A stretch of 10,347 bases of DNA from contig QGUY01000137.1 of NCBI GenBank assembly GCA_003242315.1, forward strand, positions 1-10,347. Direction: 5' to 3'. Shown piece by piece: positions 7,026 to 10,347 of the stretch. This DNA comes from Bacteroidota bacterium (GTDB lineage Bacteria; Bacteroidota; Bacteroidia; Cytophagales; Cyclobacteriaceae). The translations under genes and the position numbers were made by a program. The notes under the pieces are model-generated. The model made no database searches. It was given only the letters and a program-made list of their open reading frames with translations, and was not told the DNA's origin. How positions within the stretch are numbered: position 1 is the stretch's first letter; each line of letters opens with the position of its first letter.

Positions 7026-7808
7026 ATGGAAACAGCCGGCTATCTTGCGCTCATCGCGGCGGGGATACTTTTGGGAATTACCGGGAGCGGGGGGTCAGTT
7101 CTTTCCCTGCCTGTTTTGGTTTATCTTTTTTCTTTGGATGTGGTAATCGCATCTGCATATTCTCTCTTCATAGTTGGAGCAACCAGCATAGTCGGTACGG
7201 TACTTAAGCAACGAGAGCGACTCGTTGACGTACGTGCCGGCTTGATATTCGCCGTGCCGTCAATCCTGACAGCATTTTCCACGCGCAAGTGGTTGGTTCC
7301 ATCTATTCCAGACGTTATCCTTCAGACGGAATATTTTGTCCTTGCCAAAAGAGCCATGCTGCTGGGTATCTTTGCCTGTGTGATTATCCTGGTTTCGGTG
7401 AAGATGATTTTGAACGGTAAATCGAAGCGAGTCTCAGGCGAAGCGCCGAATCCCTACGCGTTGATTCCAGTTGGAATGGCGACGGGTGCGTTAGCGGGAT
7501 TGCTCGGCGTCGGAGGAGGGTTTCTCATCCTTCCCGCATTGGTTGCATTCGCTCGGATTCCGTTTGAGAACGTGGTTGGCACGACGCTGTTCGTCATCGC
7601 GCTCAATTCATTGCTGGCATTTCTGGGCGACCTTCTCAATTATTCTATTAATTGGTCCTTCCTATTATCCATCACCGCGCTGTCGATCATTGGTGTGTGT
7701 GTAGGAATTCTTGCAAATCGAATCGTCCCCACCGGCCCGCTTCAGCGATCGATGGGATGGATAACATTGAGCATGGGGATCTGGATACTTTTCAGTGAGC
7801 TGCTTTGA
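7026..7808 (+). CDS. TauE/SafE family membrane transporter
   Basis: A 260-residue inner-membrane protein of the TauE/SafE (sulfite exporter, formerly DUF81) family. About eight hydrophobic segments are visible. The family's internal duplication shows as two copies of a glycine-rich motif: G-I-L-L-G-I-T-G-S-G-G-S-V-L-S-L-P (13-29) and G-A-L-A-G-L-L-G-V-G-G-G-F-L-I-L-P (154-170). Members export sulfite, sulfoacetate or other small organic anions, and some may import; the direction here is unknown. I chose the ATG at 7026-7028, preceded by the A/C-rich leader ACAAACCAACCAC. The open frame extends further upstream, but that stretch overlaps the end of the preceding gene and is not membrane-like. 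It follows the Tat-exported DsrE-like gene by 97 bp, suggesting co-transcription and a shared sulfur-compound role. Confidence 0.9.
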   Translation: METAGYLALIAAGILLGITGSGGSVLSLPVLVYLFSLDVVIASAYSLFIVGATSIVGTVLKQRERLVDVRAGLIFAVPSILTAFSTRKWLVPSIPDVILQTEYFVLAKRAMLLGIFACVIILVSVKMILNGKSKRVSGEAPNPYALIPVGMATGALAGLLGVGGGFLILPALVAFARIPFENVVGTTLFVIALNSLLAFLGDLLNYSINWSFLLSITALSIIGVCVGILANRIVPTGPLQRSMGWITLSMGIWILFSELL

Positions 7809-7827
7809 TGTGGTTAGCCCAGACGAC

Positions 7828-7851
7828 ATCAACACATCAACACTTCAACAC
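7828..7851. repeat. Three-copy 8-bp tandem repeat (ATCAACAC)
   Basis: ATCAACAC (7828-7835), ATCAACAC (7836-7843) and TTCAACAC (7844-7851) lie head to tail in the 104-bp gap between the transporter and the GH172 gene. The sequence GATGTGGTT (7808-7816) can pair with AACACATC (7831-7838), so the first repeats may fold back on the transporter's stop-codon region. No T run follows, so this is not a clear terminator. Confidence 0.65.
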
Positions 7852-7912
7852 ATTTGTCTAAATTGTCCCCGCGAGTCATTCGGCTTTGCATTCACACTAA
7901 ACCGTACACCCT

Positions 7913-9076
7913 ATGAACAAACTACTCATCGTCTGTTTGATACTCTGTGCTACAACTGGTTTTGCGCAGAAGCCCGCCTTCAATGGCCTTGATATGGGCC
8001 TTAGTAACCTTTCTCGGCTATCAGATGCAAAAACGCGCTCGATCAGTCCTGAAAACTTTACCGGCGAAAAGGGGAAAGGAGGAATGGCTGATCCTATCAA
8101 GCAAAAGGGACAACGTAACGTTGCCAATGCTGCCAACGAAGCCGACGAACTGGGAGTAGGATGGAAGGTAAATCCATTTATCATCATTAACCCTGGCGAG
8201 ACGTTTACCATCGCCGAGATAGAGGGTCCCGGTGCAATCCAGCACATCTGGATGACGCCTACCGGCAACTGGCAATGGTCCATCATTCGCTTTTATTGGG
8301 ACGACGAAACCACACCTTCCATTGAGGCACCGGTCGGCGCTTTTTTTGGCATGGCCTGGAACGAGTTTGCCCACCTGAACTCTCTGGCGGTCACGGTCAA
8401 TCCGGGGAGCGCATTCAACTGCTACTGGAAGATGCCTTTTCGGAAAAAGTGCAAGATCACAATGGAAAATCTGAATCCTGACGAACCGATGCGTTTGTAC
8501 TACCAGGTGACCTATGTTCTAACCGAGATCGGCGAAGACGAAGCCTACCTCCACGCGCAATACCGGCGATCGAATCCGAACACGACCTCGCTCCATACTA
8601 TTCTCGATGGCGTGAAAGGCAAGGGCCACTACGTGGGCACATATATGGGTGTGGGTGTGCGGAACAACGGCTGGTGGGGTGAAGGTGAGATCAAGTTTTA
8701 CCTCGATGGCGACAAGGACTTCGCCACCATTGTGGGCACCGGTACAGAGGACTACTTCTGTGGTTCGTACAATTTCGAGAATCGGGCCACCAAACAATAC
8801 CAGGAATTTTCAACGGCTTATGCCGGCTTGCACCAGGTTATTCGCCCCGATGGGATGTATCGGTCGCAACAACGCTTTGGCATGTATCGCTGGCACATAC
8901 AAGATCCGATTCGTTTCGACCGGGACCTGAAGGTCACGATTCAGGATCTGGGCTGGCGACATGGCGGCTACCTCGCGCAGCAATCGGACATCATAACGGT
9001 TGCCTTTTGGTATCAGCGTGAACCGCACGCGCCGTTCCCGAAATTGCCGGACCGTAAGGGACTGGAAGTGAACTGA
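7913..9076 (+). CDS. Secreted GH172 (DUF2961) family protein
   Basis: A 387-residue exported protein of the DUF2961 family, now glycoside hydrolase family 172, whose studied members act on difructose dianhydride or on D-arabinofuranose linkages. Residues 1-19 are a Sec signal peptide ending G-F-A-Q. Family landmarks include G-P-G-A-I-Q-H-I-W-M-T (105-115), W-W-G-E-G-E-I-K-F-Y-L-D-G-D (254-267), and the hallmark G-T-G-T-E-D-Y-F (275-282) followed by C-G-S-Y-N-F. Catalysis in the family uses two glutamates; E279 and E257 or E259 are the likely pair here. R-F-D-R-D-L-K-V-T-I-Q (334-344) is the typical C-terminal strand. Length is normal for a single-domain member. The ATG follows the leader ACCGTACACCCT. 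The actual substrate cannot be read from sequence; sugars released could feed the Gfo/Idh/MocA enzymes nearby. Confidence 0.92.
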   Translation: MNKLLIVCLILCATTGFAQKPAFNGLDMGLSNLSRLSDAKTRSISPENFTGEKGKGGMADPIKQKGQRNVANAANEADELGVGWKVNPFIIINPGETFTIAEIEGPGAIQHIWMTPTGNWQWSIIRFYWDDETTPSIEAPVGAFFGMAWNEFAHLNSLAVTVNPGSAFNCYWKMPFRKKCKITMENLNPDEPMRLYYQVTYVLTEIGEDEAYLHAQYRRSNPNTTSLHTILDGVKGKGHYVGTYMGVGVRNNGWWGEGEIKFYLDGDKDFATIVGTGTEDYFCGSYNFENRATKQYQEFSTAYAGLHQVIRPDGMYRSQQRFGMYRWHIQDPIRFDRDLKVTIQDLGWRHGGYLAQQSDIITVAFWYQREPHAPFPKLPDRKGLEVN

Positions 9077-9164
9077 GGGTGGCCCATCCGGGTAAAATAG
9101 TCCCCATTTGTCCTGCCGTGCATAACCTTTCAGCATAGGCTTGTAGCTTTTTACTATGAAGTTC

Positions 9165-9191
9165 TTTCAAACACCATTAATTTGTTTGAAA
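9165..9191. promoter_or_regulatory. Inverted repeat TTTCAAAC/GTTTGAAA ahead of the DUF2911 gene
   Basis: Perfect eight-base arms TTTCAAAC (9165-9172) and GTTTGAAA (9184-9191) are separated by 11 bases and end 18 bases before the ATG at 9210. The interval contains TTAATTTG (9177-9184), which matches the TAnnTTTG -7 box at seven of eight positions and overlaps the right arm, though no -33 TTTG is visible. A repressor site on the promoter or a weak A/T-rich leader hairpin are both possible. Confidence 0.35.
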
Positions 9192-9209
9192 AGCATTAAA
9201 CCCATTATC

Positions 9210-9746
9210 ATGAGAACAACCCTCAAAATTGCCGGCATGGTGTTCAGCCTTATGTTTGTGTGCACGTTCGCATTCGCGCAGGGCGACAAAGCAAGTCGGC
9301 CAAGTCCACCCGCCACGGCATCGGGCAAAGTCGGCGATGCCAACATTACAATCGACTACAGCAGTCCCGCAGTGAAGGGAAGAAAAATCTGGGGCGAACT
9401 CGTGCCGTACGGTGAGGTATGGCGCGCAGGCGCTAACGAAGCCACCGTGTTCAAGACCGACAAGGATATCAAGGTGGAAGGCAAGACGCTGCCTGCAGGA
9501 GAGTATAGTCTCTTTGCTACTCCGGGCGAGAAAGAATGGACCATCATCTTTAATTCGCAAACCGGACAATGGGGTGTCAAACGCGGCGGCGTTGCCAATC
9601 GGGACCCTGCCAACGACGTGCTGACAGTGACTGTCAAGCCCCGGAAGTCGTCGCAAATGAACGAACGGCTCGTCTATAAGGTCGATAACAAAGGTTTTGT
9701 CCTTGCCTGGGAAAACCTGGAGGTTCCGGTTTCCATCAAGCAGTAG
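9210..9746 (+). CDS. Secreted DUF2911 family protein
   Basis: A 178-residue exported DUF2911 protein, a family very common in Bacteroidota and without known function. Residues 1-24 form a Sec signal peptide ending A-F-A-Q. The mature part has the family's characteristic run: R-P-S-P-P-A-T-A (30-37), I-D-Y-S-S-P-A-V-K-G-R-K-I-W-G (48-62), L-V-P-Y-G-E-V-W-R-A-G-A-N-E-A-T (64-79), L-P-A-G-E-Y-S-L-F (94-102), and E-W-T-I-I-F-N with Q-W-G (109-122). The ATG at 9210 is preferred over the one at 9156, because the latter would put 18 residues ahead of the signal peptide and run through an inverted repeat. The gene is 133 bp after the GH172 gene, may have its own promoter, and is closed by a strong terminator. 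Its role in the locus is unknown. Confidence 0.93.
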   Translation: MRTTLKIAGMVFSLMFVCTFAFAQGDKASRPSPPATASGKVGDANITIDYSSPAVKGRKIWGELVPYGEVWRAGANEATVFKTDKDIKVEGKTLPAGEYSLFATPGEKEWTIIFNSQTGQWGVKRGGVANRDPANDVLTVTVKPRKSSQMNERLVYKVDNKGFVLAWENLEVPVSIKQ

Positions 9747-9769
9747 ACATCTTAAAAAGTGTCGATTAC

Positions 9770-9815
9770 ACACGGGCGGCATTTTCCACATAGGTGGGGG
9801 CCGCCCATGTTTTTT
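9770..9815 (+). terminator. Intrinsic terminator after the DUF2911 gene
   Basis: Arms ACACGGGCGGC (9770-9780) and GCCGCCCATGT (9800-9810) pair over eleven positions with one C-A mismatch and a G+C-rich upper stem of seven pairs. A run of six T (9810-9815) follows immediately. The loop can fold further (CCAC with GTGG). It begins 24 bases after the DUF2911 stop and separates this gene from the oxidoreductase at 9871, which therefore needs a promoter in 9816-9870. A TTG and a TTTG about 24 bp apart there are a weak candidate. Confidence 0.88.
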
Positions 9816-9870
9816 CGTTGCGTTCTATTCACGGATTTTCGCATTTTGGGAACTCAAAGAAATTGACATC

Positions 9871-10347
9871 ATGGCTATCCACGACTTCAACATCAACCGG
9901 CGGCGTTTCATCAAAGGAGCAGCTGCCTCACTGGCGCTCACTTCGTTTGGCGCGTATGGTCTCGACATCATCTATCCTGAAAAAGCCTACAGAGTCGCGC
10001 TCGTTGGATCAGGGTGGTATGGAAAAAGCGATTTGTTCAGACTCATACAGGTATCGCCCGTGGAAGTCGTCGGAATCGCTGACGTCGATGCGAACATGCT
10101 CAAGGGCGCCGCTGAACTCGTAGCGACGCGCCAGAAGTCCAGGAAGAAGCCACCGGTCTTCAGCGACTACAAAAAAATGTTGTCTGAAACCAAACCTGAC
10201 ATCGTGCTCATCGGATCTCCGGATCACTGGCATGCATTGCAGGCCATCGATTCGATCAAAGCCGGCGCACACGTGTACCTGCAGAAACCTATCAGCGTTG
10301 ACGTAAGGGAAGGGGAGGCCATCCTCGACGCGGCGCGTAAGCACAAC
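9871..10347 (+). CDS. Gfo/Idh/MocA oxidoreductase, N-terminal part, cut by window edge
   Basis: The first 159 codons of a Tat-exported Gfo/Idh/MocA family oxidoreductase; the frame is open to the last base, so the 3' part lies outside. Residues 6-15 carry the twin-arginine motif (F-N-I-N-R-R-R-F-I-K), followed by A-A-A-S-L-A-L. The Rossmann dinucleotide-binding start is R-V-A-L-V-G-S-G-W-Y-G-K (41-52), with I-A-D-V-D-A-N at 69-75 closing the second strand. P-D-H-W-H-A (117-122) and L-Q-K-P-I-S (137-142) are the family's conserved nucleotide- and substrate-site segments; in Q-K-P the usual Glu is Gln while the catalytic Lys (139) is kept. The ATG at 9871 puts the Tat motif at the correct place. 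It is a close paralogue of the broken gene at 35-280. The substrate is probably a sugar or cyclitol. The upstream terminator means it starts its own transcript. Confidence 0.9.
   Translation, partial: MAIHDFNINRRRFIKGAAASLALTSFGAYGLDIIYPEKAYRVALVGSGWYGKSDLFRLIQVSPVEVVGIADVDANMLKGAAELVATRQKSRKKPPVFSDYKKMLSETKPDIVLIGSPDHWHALQAIDSIKAGAHVYLQKPISVDVREGEAILDAARKHN

Noticed and set aside
6563..7027. A 154-codon minus-strand open frame opposite the DsrE-like gene
   Set aside because: It is antisense to a protein with a clear Tat signal and conserved C-terminus, and has no recognisable feature of its own.
9077..9105. Possible terminator after the GH172 gene (GGGTGGCCCATCCGGGT region)
   Set aside because: Stems would be short with almost no loop, and no T run follows.
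9177..9791. A 204-codon open frame on the minus strand opposite the DUF2911 gene
   Set aside because: It lies almost wholly antisense to a firmly recognised secreted protein, shows no known motif, and crosses the terminator hairpin.

Overview
The window looks like a chromosomal fragment from a member of the Bacteroidota, probably the Cytophagales/Chitinophagales side, although the order is a guess. Supporting signs are the DUF2911, DUF2961 (GH172) and small YHS proteins typical of that phylum, signal peptides ending in A-F-A-Q or V-L-A-Q, start codons without Shine-Dalgarno sequences behind A/C-rich leaders, and one good match to the TTTG / TAnnTTTG promoter of this phylum. GC content looks moderate. 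There is no tRNA, rRNA, CRISPR array, transposase or phage gene.

The layout is two divergent blocks that part at about 6019-6271. Leftward from there (minus strand) are an AraC-family regulator (5143-6018), a Tat-exported Gfo/Idh/MocA oxidoreductase (3946-5094), and, one base after its stop codon, a 949-residue lipoprotein dehydrogenase built of a beta-propeller, HEAT-like helices and a c-type cytochrome domain (1095-3944). Further left are a secreted YHS protein (515-985) and, at the window edge, the broken N-terminal part of a second Gfo/Idh/MocA oxidoreductase (35-280).

Rightward (plus strand) are a Tat-exported protein resembling DsrE/DsrF (6272-6928), a TauE/SafE-type membrane transporter (7026-7808), a secreted GH172/DUF2961 protein (7913-9076), a secreted DUF2911 protein (9210-9746) closed by a clear intrinsic terminator (9770-9815), and a third Gfo/Idh/MocA oxidoreductase that runs off the right edge (9871-10347). 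This last one is a close paralogue of the broken gene at the left edge, and the two point outward like mirror images.

Nearly everything except the AraC protein carries an export signal or is an integral membrane protein; four N-termini carry twin-arginine motifs. My reading is an envelope-centred sugar or cyclitol oxidation locus: GH172 would release sugars, exported Gfo/Idh/MocA enzymes and a haem-bearing dehydrogenase would oxidise them, and AraC would regulate. Beside it sits a possible sulfur-handling pair (DsrE-like plus TauE/SafE). Substrates cannot be told from the sequence. The most notable non-coding features are a 12-bp bulged hairpin in the leader of the DsrE-like gene, a dyad ahead of the DUF2911 gene, and two different intergenic arrays of 7-8 bp repeats.
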